From the NCBI GenBank assembly GCA_965650335.1, contig CBFGOI010000005.1, forward strand, positions 25,585-89,584: a stretch of DNA of 64,000 nt. Reading direction: 5' to 3'. Position 1 is the stretch's first letter, and each line of letters starts with the position of its first letter. This DNA comes from Paradesertivirga sp965650335. GTDB lineage: Bacteria; Bacteroidota; Bacteroidia; Sphingobacteriales; Sphingobacteriaceae. Under the pieces are notes generated by a model, which did not search any database, was not told the DNA's origin, and saw only the letters and a list, made by a program, of their open reading frames with translations. Shown piece by piece: positions 8,071 through 18,065 of the stretch. A program made the translations under genes and the position numbers.

Positions 8071-9420
8071 TTATTTTATCAGGCTATTTAAATAAACCTC
8101 AACATTCGTGTAAAAACTCTTGGCGGATACTGCTTTTGAATCGGATGAATCATTGTTGTTTAAACCGTTTTTTCTTTCCCAGTCATCCGGCATGCCATCT
8201 TTATCAGAATCTGCTGGTGCAGGTAGAGATTTTAGCTCGGGCCAGCCACCGACATCGCTTTGAGAATCAATGATTCCATTGTTTGCTTTGCCCGAAACTG
8301 ATACCCCATTTCGCACCTCCTGAGTGATTCTGGAATCTACAATATCGCGTTTGAAGCTTGCACCGGCGTATTCCAAAACCAGGTCATATGCTTTACGCGC
8401 TGTATGCTGAGTGATATCGGCAACGCCAAAAGGGCTATCTCGCTTAACAGAGTCCAGGTGCTGTGCATCTACACCTCCATTCCAATTGTCCTTGCTGATC
8501 GCGGGGTTTCCGTCTAAAACATTATCAGCAATATAAAATTTTCCATACGGTTGGTAAGGCTCTACAAGACGGTTCTTTTTTTTATCCCCGGTCGCTTTGC
8601 CAGGTTTGAAATAATTCGCTACGACATTATACCGTCCTTTCTCTCCGCCGTAAACGTTGTTAATCCCCCAATTGTAAATAACATTATTACGAAAATCCAC
8701 TAATTCATCAGCAGTATTTGGAGTGCTGCTGGATCCACTGAAACGAGGCATCCTACTGTTGTGACTTGCTATTAAATTGTGATGAAACGAAGCTCCTCGT
8801 CCGCCCCAAATTCCTCCGTAGCCATGATCTCCTTTTTCATGCACCGAGTGGTTTAAACTCTCGGATATAATACACCACTGCAAACTGAAATTCTTATTAT
8901 GGTAGAAAGAAGCACACTCATCAGTTGCCCAGCTCATAGAGCAATGATCTACTACTACATTACTTACTCCCTTAGTACCACCGAATGCATCTCCCTGATA
9001 TTTTGCTTCATCACCTAATCTGAATCGCATGTAGCGGATAATAACATTATCTGCCTTAATGTTCATTGGATAATTTCTTATAGCGATTCCATCACCGGGT
9101 GCTGACTGACCGGCAATGGTAATATCAGGATTGTTAATATCAAGAGGAGATTCTAAGGCAATAGTACCTGAGATTGCGAATACGACAATTCGCGGACCTT
9201 TTGCCCTGATTGCTTTTCTTAAACTACCTTCTCCGTCATCATTAAGATTTGAAACAATTAGGACATTACCTCCACGTCCGCCTGTAGTGTATTTTCCGAA
9301 GCCTTCAGCGCCTGGAAAGGCGATGGGTTTGCTATCATTGTTTGGGGCGGTAGACTTCAGTACCTGCGAAGCGCAACTTGTAAGGGAAAGCACCCCTAAG
9401 AAAACTAGGATTTTATTCAT
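8071..9420 (-). CDS. Pectate lyase lipoprotein, PL1 family
   Basis: A 449-residue beta-helix lyase that cleaves homogalacturonan by beta-elimination with calcium. The lipobox LTSC makes it a likely outer-membrane lipoprotein (Cys at about 16). The PL1 N-terminal motif FPGAEGFGKYTTGGRGG is at about 34-50, the calcium-site segment VVVDHCSMSWATDE follows, and the catalytic arginine region is NSRMPRFSG. Near the C-terminus DSDKDGMPDDWE is a thrombospondin-3-like calcium loop. It is 8 bp downstream of a paralogue of the same architecture, so the two arose by tandem duplication. The unsaturated products are substrates for an oligomer-processing route ending in KduI/KduD. Confidence 0.9.
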   Translation of the reverse strand: MNKILVFLGVLSLTSCASQVLKSTAPNNDSKPIAFPGAEGFGKYTTGGRGGNVLIVSNLNDDGEGSLRKAIRAKGPRIVVFAISGTIALESPLDINNPDITIAGQSAPGDGIAIRNYPMNIKADNVIIRYMRFRLGDEAKYQGDAFGGTKGVSNVVVDHCSMSWATDECASFYHNKNFSLQWCIISESLNHSVHEKGDHGYGGIWGGRGASFHHNLIASHNSRMPRFSGSSSTPNTADELVDFRNNVIYNWGINNVYGGEKGRYNVVANYFKPGKATGDKKKNRLVEPYQPYGKFYIADNVLDGNPAISKDNWNGGVDAQHLDSVKRDSPFGVADITQHTARKAYDLVLEYAGASFKRDIVDSRITQEVRNGVSVSGKANNGIIDSQSDVGGWPELKSLPAPADSDKDGMPDDWERKNGLNNNDSSDSKAVSAKSFYTNVEVYLNSLIK

Positions 9421-9428
9421 TTATCTTA

Positions 9429-10901
9429 TTATTTGAGCTGAGCTTCAGTAATACTTTTAACAAGGTGACTTAAATACACTTCGATATTATCATATCCTGT
9501 ACTTAAATTTTTTCCGTTAGCATTTGCTACAGCAGGGTTAAGTTTATTTGTGGTTTCCCATTCATCAGGCATACCGTCTCCATCGGTATCCTTCGCTACA
9601 GTTCCCTGAGCTAAAACCGGCCAGCCACCTGCATCTGTCTGAGAATCAAGAATTCCTTTTTTTCCAGTTTTTGAGCCATTATAGGTAACGGTTCCTGTTT
9701 TAACCTCGTTTACAATTCGGGCATCTACAATATCACGCTTTAAACTTGCACCCGCGTAATTGAGTACATAATTATATGCTTCTAAGGCAGTATGCTGAGT
9801 GATTGCTTCGGAAGCGAAAGCCGTATTTACTTTAGCATTCGCTAACACTACGCCTGCAGAAAGATCAACTCCTCCGTTCCAGTTGTCAGAGGTTACGGCA
9901 GTATTCCCATCCATATAGTTTCCTGTAATATAAAACGATCCGTATCCTGGAGGATAGGTGCTTACATCACTTTCCATGGAGATTTGCATTATACGTTTGG
10001 TTTTAGTGGCTTCTGTTCCGGGTCCGGGTTTATAATAATTGGCAACCATATTATATTGCCCGTTTTCGCCTCCATACGCACTATTACCTCCCCAATTATA
10101 AATAACATTGTTACGATAATCTACGAGATCTGTACCAAAAGGACTTTTTCCCGTACCCGTTCTGCTGCCTCCATCGAACCTGGGATTACGGCTGTTATGA
10201 TGGGCCAAAAGATTGTGATGAAAAGTTGCCCTGTTGCCGCCCCAGATGGCTCCGTAGCCATGGTCGTCCTTTTCATGAAAAGATTTATTCAAGCTTTCTG
10301 AAAGGATACAATATTGCATCGTAAAGTTTTTATTAGCATAAAAAGAGCTGCATTCATCAATAGACCAGCTCATCGAACAATGGTCGATCACTACATTCTG
10401 ATGATACCTGCCCCATAAGGCATCCTGTTGATTCTGAGTTAAATCACCCATACGGAAACGCATAAACCTTATGATGACATTATCAGCATCAACGTTTAAC
10501 TCATAATTCTGTATGCAAATACCATCACCCGGTGCCGTCTGTCCGGCAATAGTTATATTGCCGTTCTTTATTTGAAGCCGGCTTGCTAATTTGATATTTC
10601 CCGATACTTCAAAAACTATAATCCGTGCACCGACTGTATTTATAGCTTCACGTAAGCTACCTGCGCCCGAGTCATTAAGGTTAGTCACTTTTATAACCTT
10701 TCCGCCTCTCCCTCCCGTTGTGTTTTTTCCATATCCTTCAGCACCGGGAAATGCATAAGCAGTTTCTGAGACAGGTGTAGGAGTCGTAGTGGTGGAAGGA
10801 GTGATAGGAGTCGTAACTTCAGGAGCTCCCGCGCCTTTCTTTTTGCATGCCATCGCAACCGAAAGACTTAGAGCTACGCATACAAGTAATAGATTTTTCA
10901 T
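9429..10901 (-). CDS. Pectate lyase lipoprotein, PL1 family, paralogue of the adjacent gene
   Basis: A 490-residue lipoprotein (lipobox AMAC, then a Lys-rich and Thr/Pro-rich linker of about 25 residues). The PL1 core begins AFPGAEGYGKNTTGG, followed by VVIDHCSMSWSIDECSSFY, HHNSRNPRFDGG and the C-terminal DTDGDGMPDEWE calcium loop. It shares these blocks in order with the downstream lyase but has a longer linker and two insertions (for example around MESDVSTYPPG). The two genes are separated by 8 bp and co-transcribed. The divergence suggests different preferences, such as methylation level or chain length, although this cannot be read from sequence. Confidence 0.9.
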   Translation of the reverse strand: MKNLLLVCVALSLSVAMACKKKGAGAPEVTTPITPSTTTTPTPVSETAYAFPGAEGYGKNTTGGRGGKVIKVTNLNDSGAGSLREAINTVGARIIVFEVSGNIKLASRLQIKNGNITIAGQTAPGDGICIQNYELNVDADNVIIRFMRFRMGDLTQNQQDALWGRYHQNVVIDHCSMSWSIDECSSFYANKNFTMQYCILSESLNKSFHEKDDHGYGAIWGGNRATFHHNLLAHHNSRNPRFDGGSRTGTGKSPFGTDLVDYRNNVIYNWGGNSAYGGENGQYNMVANYYKPGPGTEATKTKRIMQISMESDVSTYPPGYGSFYITGNYMDGNTAVTSDNWNGGVDLSAGVVLANAKVNTAFASEAITQHTALEAYNYVLNYAGASLKRDIVDARIVNEVKTGTVTYNGSKTGKKGILDSQTDAGGWPVLAQGTVAKDTDGDGMPDEWETTNKLNPAVANANGKNLSTGYDNIEVYLSHLVKSITEAQLK

Positions 10902-11028
10902 TGTATTTAACTTTGGTAAAATGACCCGACAACCGTTCGTATGCGCTTTAGAACTTATAATAGGGAAGCAAAACTCGCTAGGAAGTATGCAAGTGTCAGC
11001 GTTATTAAATTAGTTTATGATTGTGTAT

Positions 11029-11062
11029 AAACAACAGAACCCGCCTTGGGGTTCTGCTGTTT
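11029..11062 (-). terminator. Stem-loop after the SusCD-surface lipoprotein operon
   Basis: AAACAACAGAAC (11029-11040) pairs with GTTCTGCTGTTT (11051-11062) with one mismatch. An additional AT-rich inverted repeat at 11071-11099 abuts the stop codon of the upstream lipoprotein. The stem-loop separates the susCD operon from the pectate lyases. Confidence 0.65.
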
Positions 11063-11097
11063 ATGGGTTTAATAAAAAATTATAAGATAATTTTTTA

Positions 11098-12708
11098 TTA
11101 AGGTCTCCATCTTGGATCACCAGCGGTAGCTTTACCCGAAAATCCCAAATCTCTGATAGTAAAGTTTCCATTTGCCGGATCAGCAAATAATTGCGCTGAG
11201 GTGCCGTTATATAAGGACAAGTTTGGAAATTGGTTTCCCGAAGTAAGATAATCTGAAGTTACGTAGGTGCCCATTACATCAATCGGTGTATTTGAACCAA
11301 CATAAATCCCTTTAACCACTGGGGCAACTAATGGATCAGCGGCAGGGTCTTTCCATCCACCTCCCATTATGCAGTTATATAACTTAACGCCATCGGTAAT
11401 ATCTTTTCCGTTATAATTAATCAAGTAATTAGCTCCCGACATCGGTGCTTCATTAAACGTGCAATTTTCGATAAGGAGTGAGGACGAATTATTTTTACTA
11501 ACAACTACCCTCATGGCTTTATAAATGGTGCTGTTTTTAATTGATATGTTGTCAATTCTCGGAGTAGCACCATCCACGTTTACCAGGGCATAATCTTTTA
11601 AACTATCTATCACACAGTTGTTAATAGAAAAAGTGGAAACATTAATGACTTTATTCTGTAACCTAACAAATCCTCTAAATATTTTAGCGCTGCAGTTTTT
11701 AAAAGTGATTTTACCTACAGTGGCATCACTGCTTCCGTTTAATACATATTTTCCATTATAATCCGTACTAAACATATTTAAATCTATGAATGACAGGGAA
11801 TCGATTTGGCTTCCCGCAACAAAGTTAAAATTGCCAGTAAATCGTAGAGTTGCAACGGGTCCGTAGCCTAAACCACTTACCAATGTTAAGGCGCCACTTA
11901 GATTATAACTCGACATGTTATAAGTCATCCCTCTGTCGAGCAGAATAACGCTACCCGAAGGCAAAGAACTTGTTAAAGTTTGAGTAAGAATTGTAGGGTC
12001 TTCATTCCCTCTTAAATCAATAATATTACTACCCGGTGCAAATACCTGTGATGCTTTGGTTTTTACATCTTCCCAGCCCCTGACCGTAGTATTGCTATAC
12101 AGATAAACGATATAATCAGACTTAGCCGTAAGACCACTGATCACTCTATATTGCCGTGTGCGATCCAGATCAGACAATGGAATCTCTTTTACAAGCGAGC
12201 TATCCGCAGCATTTAGAACCTTAATAGAAGTAACTGCACTCCCACTATTTGTCCATTGCAACTTCAAACCTGCATCGATAATATCGTTCGAGGTTAAGGG
12301 TGTAATGATTGTTGGAAACTTAGCACTCTTCATTTCTCCTAAGTATGAAAACTTGGAGTTCATCGTCGTATCAGAAGCTTTCGCTCTTACCTGAATTTGA
12401 TATAGCTGATTCCATCTTAAGTTTCCAAAATGAACAAAATTGGTATCAACGGTTAAGCTTTGAATAATCGTTTTAAACGTATCCTTACTAATTTCTACCG
12501 TATAAGAGTCCGCTCCTTTAACTTTTTGCCAGGAGGTTTCAATCCAGTTTCCATTAGAGACCATATCACCTTTTAATGTAGGTCTGAAAAGGCGATTAGG
12601 ACCACTTGCTACAAAGTCATCTTTCTTGCAGGATGCCATGATCGCGATGAAGACAAACATTATGACGGTGTACTTTGTCATAATGATATTTTTTAGTTTA
12701 AATGTCAT
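11098..12708 (-). CDS. DUF5123/DUF4957-like surface lipoprotein of the SusCD operon
   Basis: A lipoprotein with lipobox IMASC. Residues of about 40-220 hold fibronectin-III-like strands (SWQKVKGADSYTVEISKD), and the C-terminal 300 residues look like a right-handed beta-helix (repeated short strands, for example FKNCSAKIFRGFVRLQN). This arrangement matches the DUF4957/DUF5123 proteins seen beside SusD in Bacteroidota pectin loci, thought to bind glycans at the cell surface. ATG 12708 is chosen over the in-frame TTG at 12720; ATG 12681 gives the most compact signal peptide and is a real alternative. It begins about 12 bp after susD. No hydrolase motif was seen. Confidence 0.75.
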   Translation of the reverse strand: MTFKLKNIIMTKYTVIMFVFIAIMASCKKDDFVASGPNRLFRPTLKGDMVSNGNWIETSWQKVKGADSYTVEISKDTFKTIIQSLTVDTNFVHFGNLRWNQLYQIQVRAKASDTTMNSKFSYLGEMKSAKFPTIITPLTSNDIIDAGLKLQWTNSGSAVTSIKVLNAADSSLVKEIPLSDLDRTRQYRVISGLTAKSDYIVYLYSNTTVRGWEDVKTKASQVFAPGSNIIDLRGNEDPTILTQTLTSSLPSGSVILLDRGMTYNMSSYNLSGALTLVSGLGYGPVATLRFTGNFNFVAGSQIDSLSFIDLNMFSTDYNGKYVLNGSSDATVGKITFKNCSAKIFRGFVRLQNKVINVSTFSINNCVIDSLKDYALVNVDGATPRIDNISIKNSTIYKAMRVVVSKNNSSSLLIENCTFNEAPMSGANYLINYNGKDITDGVKLYNCIMGGGWKDPAADPLVAPVVKGIYVGSNTPIDVMGTYVTSDYLTSGNQFPNLSLYNGTSAQLFADPANGNFTIRDLGFSGKATAGDPRWRP

Positions 12709-12720
12709 AATATCTATCAA

Positions 12721-14562
12721 TTAAAATCCGTATCCGTCGTTATTTAAAATACCTAAGCTGCTTGCAACTACTTCCTGATGAATTGGCTGAATGTATCTTA
12801 GGGGAGCTAAGCCAGTATTGTCTGAATAGCCTCTCCATGTATTAGCTACAAATGAACCTGGTGTGGATGTTGTTGGGTTATATAAGGCCGTTGATCGTAG
12901 CCAGCCAGCTCTTAAATAACCATCCGGATTGTCGCCGATTTGCGGTGAATCTTTTACAGGAGGCACTGCAGTAGGATCTTCATATCTATTCAGAAAGGTT
13001 ATCGTTCCATTTGAGTTTCTCTTATAGTACAAATAATCGGCTAATTTTGCATACCCACCTACTCCGCTAAATTGATCCATTCCCATTTGGAGATTGGTAT
13101 TTCTCGCCTCTGCTACTTTCTTGCCATAATTACCCCATCTTATCAAATCGTATTTCCGAAGGCACTCTCCACCAAATTCCCAGGCACGCTCGTTTACAAT
13201 AGCTTCAAAAAATGATTCCTTACTTGCAGACACAGTGGCGATATAAGCCTCAACCTTTTCAGCTCTTTTAGCTTCGGGGAAAGCTCTGTTCCGAACTTTT
13301 CTTAATGCTTCTTTAGCCTCAGCTGTAGGGCCATTATTAATCTCATTTTCGGTCTCTGCAAGCATTAATAATACGTCAGGGTAGCGCATTAAAGGCCAGT
13401 TTATCCCAGTTCCCTTGTTCGTCCCTTTACCCAGGCCCTTCGGCATTAACAAACGGTTCCATTTATTTGGTGCAATAGAGGTTACCGCCACAGGTTGCTG
13501 TAACAATTCTTTATCGTAATAGACAATTGAACAGGTAGCTTTCAAACGAACATCTAAGGTATCAAATGAATAATAATAACTAGGCGGTAAGCTAAGGTAG
13601 TTAGACCCTGAACCAAACGGATGCTCACCTGCATCAACCCTTACACCATTATTCCAGGCAACATCACCGTAGCCGGGATGAAAAGCCACTTCAAACAAAA
13701 CATCTTCATTTTCAGGTGTTTGATACCCATTTATGTCGATAAAAACCTGTTCGAAGTTTGGATTCAATGTATGAGGCTTCAGGGTCATTAACTTTTTACA
13801 GTAAGTATTCGCTAATTCATAATATTTCAGATAGTCATCAGCTCTTTTTTGGACCATGCCTGGATATAATCCATAACCGCCACGCATAAGCGAAAGACGC
13901 GCTATCATCCCAATGATAAACTCACGATTAATTTGCTCACGGCCATAGGTAAGCTGATCTGCCCACATCATTGTTGGCTCCACGCTAATTAAATCATCAA
14001 TAAGGATGGTAAGCACCTCATTTCTATCAGTTCGAGGCAAGTAGAATTCATCACCGGTTTTAGTCGGAGTTAGTTTTAATGGAACGTCTCCCCAATGATT
14101 AATCAAGTACCAATACCAAATGGCTCTTAAACCTTTTGCCTCTCCCACTAAATGCTTCATCCGCGCGTTGCCAGACTTAAACAAGTCGCTACTCTCAATT
14201 CCTTCAATACTTTCGTTTGCTCTGTTAATTGCATTATATGCATTATTCCATACAACCAATAGGTCACGATTGGCTGGCGTTGCCTCAAAAGACCAAATAT
14301 CACGTCTGTCACCTGAAGGACTGGCATTAACCGATCCTACTTCTATATCAGAATTGCCCGCGAAGTTGTTCGATACCCGAGAGGTAAAAGCATCCTGATT
14401 AAAAAGGGCGTAAATATTATTTACAGCTTTGGTAGCATCTGTCTCGTTAGAATAGATGTATTTATCTGTAAAAGATGAAGGTGATTCGGATTCTAAAAAT
14501 TTCTTGCATGAAGTAGCACTAAGTGCTATTACCGCTAAACTATATATGAATATTCGTTTCAT
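12721..14562 (-). CDS. susD: SusD/RagB-like outer-membrane glycan-binding lipoprotein
   Basis: A 613-residue SusD-family protein with lipobox ATSC (Cys near 19) and the typical start KKFLESESPSSFTDKYIYSN. TPR-type helices fill the middle, and the C-terminal SusD_RagB domain ends with RYIQPIHQ. SusD forms the lid over SusC and captures oligosaccharides. It lies 34 bp downstream of the SusC gene. The pectin enzymes around it make oligogalacturonide or a decorated pectic oligomer the probable ligand. The gene symbol is used in the family sense. Confidence 0.92.
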   Translation of the reverse strand: MKRIFIYSLAVIALSATSCKKFLESESPSSFTDKYIYSNETDATKAVNNIYALFNQDAFTSRVSNNFAGNSDIEVGSVNASPSGDRRDIWSFEATPANRDLLVVWNNAYNAINRANESIEGIESSDLFKSGNARMKHLVGEAKGLRAIWYWYLINHWGDVPLKLTPTKTGDEFYLPRTDRNEVLTILIDDLISVEPTMMWADQLTYGREQINREFIIGMIARLSLMRGGYGLYPGMVQKRADDYLKYYELANTYCKKLMTLKPHTLNPNFEQVFIDINGYQTPENEDVLFEVAFHPGYGDVAWNNGVRVDAGEHPFGSGSNYLSLPPSYYYSFDTLDVRLKATCSIVYYDKELLQQPVAVTSIAPNKWNRLLMPKGLGKGTNKGTGINWPLMRYPDVLLMLAETENEINNGPTAEAKEALRKVRNRAFPEAKRAEKVEAYIATVSASKESFFEAIVNERAWEFGGECLRKYDLIRWGNYGKKVAEARNTNLQMGMDQFSGVGGYAKLADYLYYKRNSNGTITFLNRYEDPTAVPPVKDSPQIGDNPDGYLRAGWLRSTALYNPTTSTPGSFVANTWRGYSDNTGLAPLRYIQPIHQEVVASSLGILNNDGYGF

Positions 14563-14596
14563 TATATTTTGATTATTAGTTTAATAGTCTAATAAA

Positions 14597-17500
14597 TTAA
14601 AAGGTTACGTTTAAACCCAGAGTAAATGTCCTGCTCTTTGGATAGGCTGAATAATCAACACCAGGAGTTAACTGAGAATAACCACTGCTTCTGGTCGTGC
14701 TTACTTCAGGATCATAGCCCGAGTATTTAGACCATAACAAAGCATTATAGACAGTTCCATATAACCTAAATCGAGACATTTTAAATCGGGAGATTATACT
14801 CTTAGGTAAAGAATACCCAAGTGTAATATTATTCAATCTGATAAATGATCCATCTTCAACAGCCCAGGAATGAAAAATAGGCGAAGCATTTCCGCTGGAA
14901 AAAGGTGACCAGGTAGTAGCATTCTTATTTAATTCTGCGAGTGCTGCTAAATCAGTAACCAAGGCTCCGTTCTCATCGATATATTTAAACCGGTTCTCTG
15001 AATTTGAAGAGTTTAACATGTTACCGTATTGGGACCTGTAGAACATATTAAACTGAATCTTGCCAGTATTATAAATATCATTACCGTATACCCAATTAAA
15101 GAATGTTGCAAAATCAAATCCTTTATAATTGGCATTGAAACCGAAACCGCCTGAGCTCTTAGGGAGAGCATTACCAATGACCGTACGATCAGCCGCTGTT
15201 ATTTTTCCATCGCCGTCTAAGTCTTTAAGCTTTAAAACACCGGGGCGTGTAGAAATTCCGCCGAGAATAGAGACAATATCAGTAACTCCGGGTTTTAAAA
15301 CATAATTAGTTCCGTTATTTGATTCAAAATCATCTGTAGTATAATACCCATCCGTAACAAATCCGTACATCAAACCGATCGTTTTGCCTACATACAATCT
15401 ATAGTCATCGCTGCCGCCCCTCAAGTCAGTGCCCGCCCAGTTAGACGATTGTGCCCTTTCATCTACACCATCTAACTTATCTATTTTTGAGCGATTTGTT
15501 CCAATATTGAAACTGGCGGTTAAGTTGAAATCTTTTTTCTGTAAAATAGTTCCGTTCAAACCTAATTCAATTCCTCGGTTGGACGTTTGCCCAATATTTT
15601 GCTGCTGTCTGGTATAACCCAAATATGAAGGAATTACAGATTCAACAAGCAAATCTTTAGTGGTGTTATGATAAAGATCTACAGTCCCTGATAGCTTATT
15701 GTTGAACAATGCAAAATCAAGTCCGGTATTTCTTGTAATCGTGGTTTCCCAGCGAAGATCCGGATTGATAAGAGTGCTTGAAGCGGCTGTCCAGTAAGGC
15801 TGTGGCTGATCTCCAAATCCAATTGGTCTATTAGACTCAATTTTATAAGTTCTTCTCCACAAGTTGTCACCTATCCTATTATTTCCAGCCTCTCCATAAC
15901 TAACCCTCAGCTTTAAATCAGATAGAAAATCTAAATTATCCATAAAATCCTCATCTGCTATTCGCCATGCCGCCGATGCTGCAGGAAAGAATCCCCATTG
16001 CTTACCTGGTGCGAACTTACTTGAACCGTCTGCACGACCAGTTACTTCTAAAAGATATTTTCCCTTGAACGAATATTTTACACGACCAAAAAAGGAAGAA
16101 AGTTTATTTGGTGGGTTTTCGAAAGTAGATTGCTCATCTACAGTACCTAATGTAAAATTATTAAAAACTACATCTGGTTGTAAATGAGCATCGAAATATT
16201 TAGCTCGGGTAGCCTGCGTAGTTCCGTTATTTGTAAGGAGCTCCTGACCTGCTAACAGTGTAAAATCATGATTTTTAGCGTAAGTAAAATTATAATTCAA
16301 AGTGTTAGCCCATCTTATTCCATTACCGCGGTTTGTACTTAAATCCGCAACCGGTTTATCCAATCCTTCATTTCTTGCCACACCTGTTAATGGGCCATAA
16401 AAGCGTTTATTTTGGCCGTACTTTAGATCTAATCCAAGCTCTGTGCGGAATGTTAGATGTTTAATTATATCCCAATTAATAGCACTATTGAGATTAAATG
16501 TCTGTTCCTTTCTGTTTCTATAATCCTGCTTAGCCAGCTCTGTTGGACTTATTAGACTTCTTAAAAAATCTTCATAATCGTCATCAGCGCCAGCAGTTTG
16601 AGGATCAATGACGATCTGATCGGCAATACCATTTACGGGACGAGTAACTAAACCATCAGCAATACGAACTTGTGATGTTCCTGATGTTCCCGCTCCATCT
16701 ACAACAGTATTACTAAAACGCGAAGCCAAATCAAACTTTAAAGTGGGAGCTATTTGGTGATTCAGTTTTAGATTTAGATATGTACGCTGATAACCTGAAT
16801 TCAGCATAATCCCCTCATCTTTATTATTTGATATGCTAAAACCAAGTTTTGTTTTATCAGTACCGCCTGTAATATTCAAATTATGCTGTTGGGATATTGC
16901 AGCACTGCCAAATAGTTCCTCCTGCCAATCTGTTCCTTTTTGATTTTTGTATAATTCCAGATCGTCAAATGCTCCAAAATAACGTGTGAATCTATCTACT
17001 TCATCATTACTCCGCAAACGAGCATATTCGTAATTTGCCAAAACATATTCATATGGAGATAGTACATCAAGCTTCTTTGGTAAAGTTCTGGCCTGTCCAA
17101 ATCCGCTATAGGTTATAGTGGTCTTTCCACTTTTTGCACTTTTTGTTGTAACGATTACAACTCCGTTTGCTCCTCTGGCACCATAAATAGCCGAAGATGA
17201 AGCATCCTTCAATACGTCAATGCTGGCAATATCACTAGGGGCAATATCATTAATACTACTTACCGGAAAACCGTCAACAATATATAATGGCGAATTATCC
17301 TGAGTAATTGAACCACCACCCCGTACACGTATTACAATTTCTGCACCGGGAGATCCATCCACTGTAGTTACCTGTACACCTGGCATTCTTCCGGTTAACG
17401 CCTCGGCAGCGCTCGAAACCGGAGCTTGTGTTAAGGTCTCGCCAGAAATGGAAGTTACTGTGCCTGTAAGATCACGCTTCTTTTGCGTACCGTATCCCAC

Positions 17501-17824
17501 ATTTACAACCACTTCTCCTAACATCTGTGTGTCTTCTTTCAGCGAAACGTTAATAGAGCTTTGATTGCCAACGGTAACTTCTTGTGTTGCAAATCCGATA
17601 TATTTAAACACAAGTACCGGATTGCCCTCTGATGACACATTAATCCTATAACTGCCATTTACATCTGTAGTTACACCTTGGGTTGTTCCCTTAACGCTCA
17701 CACTTACACCAATGAGCGGTTCATTAGCTGCATCAGTGACCTTACCGGTTACCTGTTTAGTTTGCGCCTGCGCTGTAAATAATAACATATACAGCACAGA
17801 GAAGAATAGTAAAACTTTTCTCAT
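14597..17824 (-). CDS. susC: SusC/RagA-family TonB-dependent transporter
   Basis: A 1075-residue outer-membrane receptor. A signal peptide (1-20, ending AQAQ) is followed by a carboxypeptidase-regulatory-like domain (VTGKVTDAANEPLIGVSVSVKG, here read in parts, about 25-100), then the plug domain with VVNVGYGTQKKRDLTGTV and IYGARGANGVVIVTTK, then a long beta-barrel ending in YPKSRTFTLGLNVTF with a terminal Phe. It is first gene of the operon and divergent from a LacI regulator. It should import pectic oligosaccharides with energy from TonB. No N-terminal signalling (STN) domain is seen, in keeping with LacI control rather than an anti-sigma cascade. Confidence 0.95.
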   Translation of the reverse strand: MRKVLLFFSVLYMLLFTAQAQTKQVTGKVTDAANEPLIGVSVSVKGTTQGVTTDVNGSYRINVSSEGNPVLVFKYIGFATQEVTVGNQSSINVSLKEDTQMLGEVVVNVGYGTQKKRDLTGTVTSISGETLTQAPVSSAAEALTGRMPGVQVTTVDGSPGAEIVIRVRGGGSITQDNSPLYIVDGFPVSSINDIAPSDIASIDVLKDASSSAIYGARGANGVVIVTTKSAKSGKTTITYSGFGQARTLPKKLDVLSPYEYVLANYEYARLRSNDEVDRFTRYFGAFDDLELYKNQKGTDWQEELFGSAAISQQHNLNITGGTDKTKLGFSISNNKDEGIMLNSGYQRTYLNLKLNHQIAPTLKFDLASRFSNTVVDGAGTSGTSQVRIADGLVTRPVNGIADQIVIDPQTAGADDDYEDFLRSLISPTELAKQDYRNRKEQTFNLNSAINWDIIKHLTFRTELGLDLKYGQNKRFYGPLTGVARNEGLDKPVADLSTNRGNGIRWANTLNYNFTYAKNHDFTLLAGQELLTNNGTTQATRAKYFDAHLQPDVVFNNFTLGTVDEQSTFENPPNKLSSFFGRVKYSFKGKYLLEVTGRADGSSKFAPGKQWGFFPAASAAWRIADEDFMDNLDFLSDLKLRVSYGEAGNNRIGDNLWRRTYKIESNRPIGFGDQPQPYWTAASSTLINPDLRWETTITRNTGLDFALFNNKLSGTVDLYHNTTKDLLVESVIPSYLGYTRQQQNIGQTSNRGIELGLNGTILQKKDFNLTASFNIGTNRSKIDKLDGVDERAQSSNWAGTDLRGGSDDYRLYVGKTIGLMYGFVTDGYYTTDDFESNNGTNYVLKPGVTDIVSILGGISTRPGVLKLKDLDGDGKITAADRTVIGNALPKSSGGFGFNANYKGFDFATFFNWVYGNDIYNTGKIQFNMFYRSQYGNMLNSSNSENRFKYIDENGALVTDLAALAELNKNATTWSPFSSGNASPIFHSWAVEDGSFIRLNNITLGYSLPKSIISRFKMSRFRLYGTVYNALLWSKYSGYDPEVSTTRSSGYSQLTPGVDYSAYPKSRTFTLGLNVTF

Positions 17825-17931
17825 AATTTATTAATTGATTGTGGATGAAGATTACAACTTGTTCTAAAAAATTGGTCCCCTATAAATTGGTTATGTCTTG
17901 TAATAACAAGTTTACGCTCTTTTATTATAAG

Positions 17932-17945
17932 TGCCAACGATAGCA
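17932..17945. promoter_or_regulatory. LacI-type operator candidate between susC and its regulator
   Basis: TGCCAACGATAGCA has a central CG and differs at two of 14 positions from each of the two operators at 48481-48494 and 49583-49596. Two weaker CG-centred sites follow at 17959-17972 (TGCAATCGATCCCG) and 17971-17984 (CGGCAACGTTATCG). The cluster lies in the 241-bp divergent region, where a LacI protein would control susC and itself. Confidence 0.55.
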
Positions 17946-18065
17946 CGGGAAAAAGTTATGCAATCGATCCCGGCAACGTTATCGACATTTTAAATATCAT
18001 TTGAATTTAGATTGTTATGGCTTACCTTGTACTTTTTGTTACTTTAGGAAATTCTTTAATAGCCA

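Noticed and set aside
12709..12720. TTG start for the DUF5123-like lipoprotein
   Set aside because: ATG 12708 and ATG 12681 give better signal peptides, and the TTG directly abuts the end of susD.
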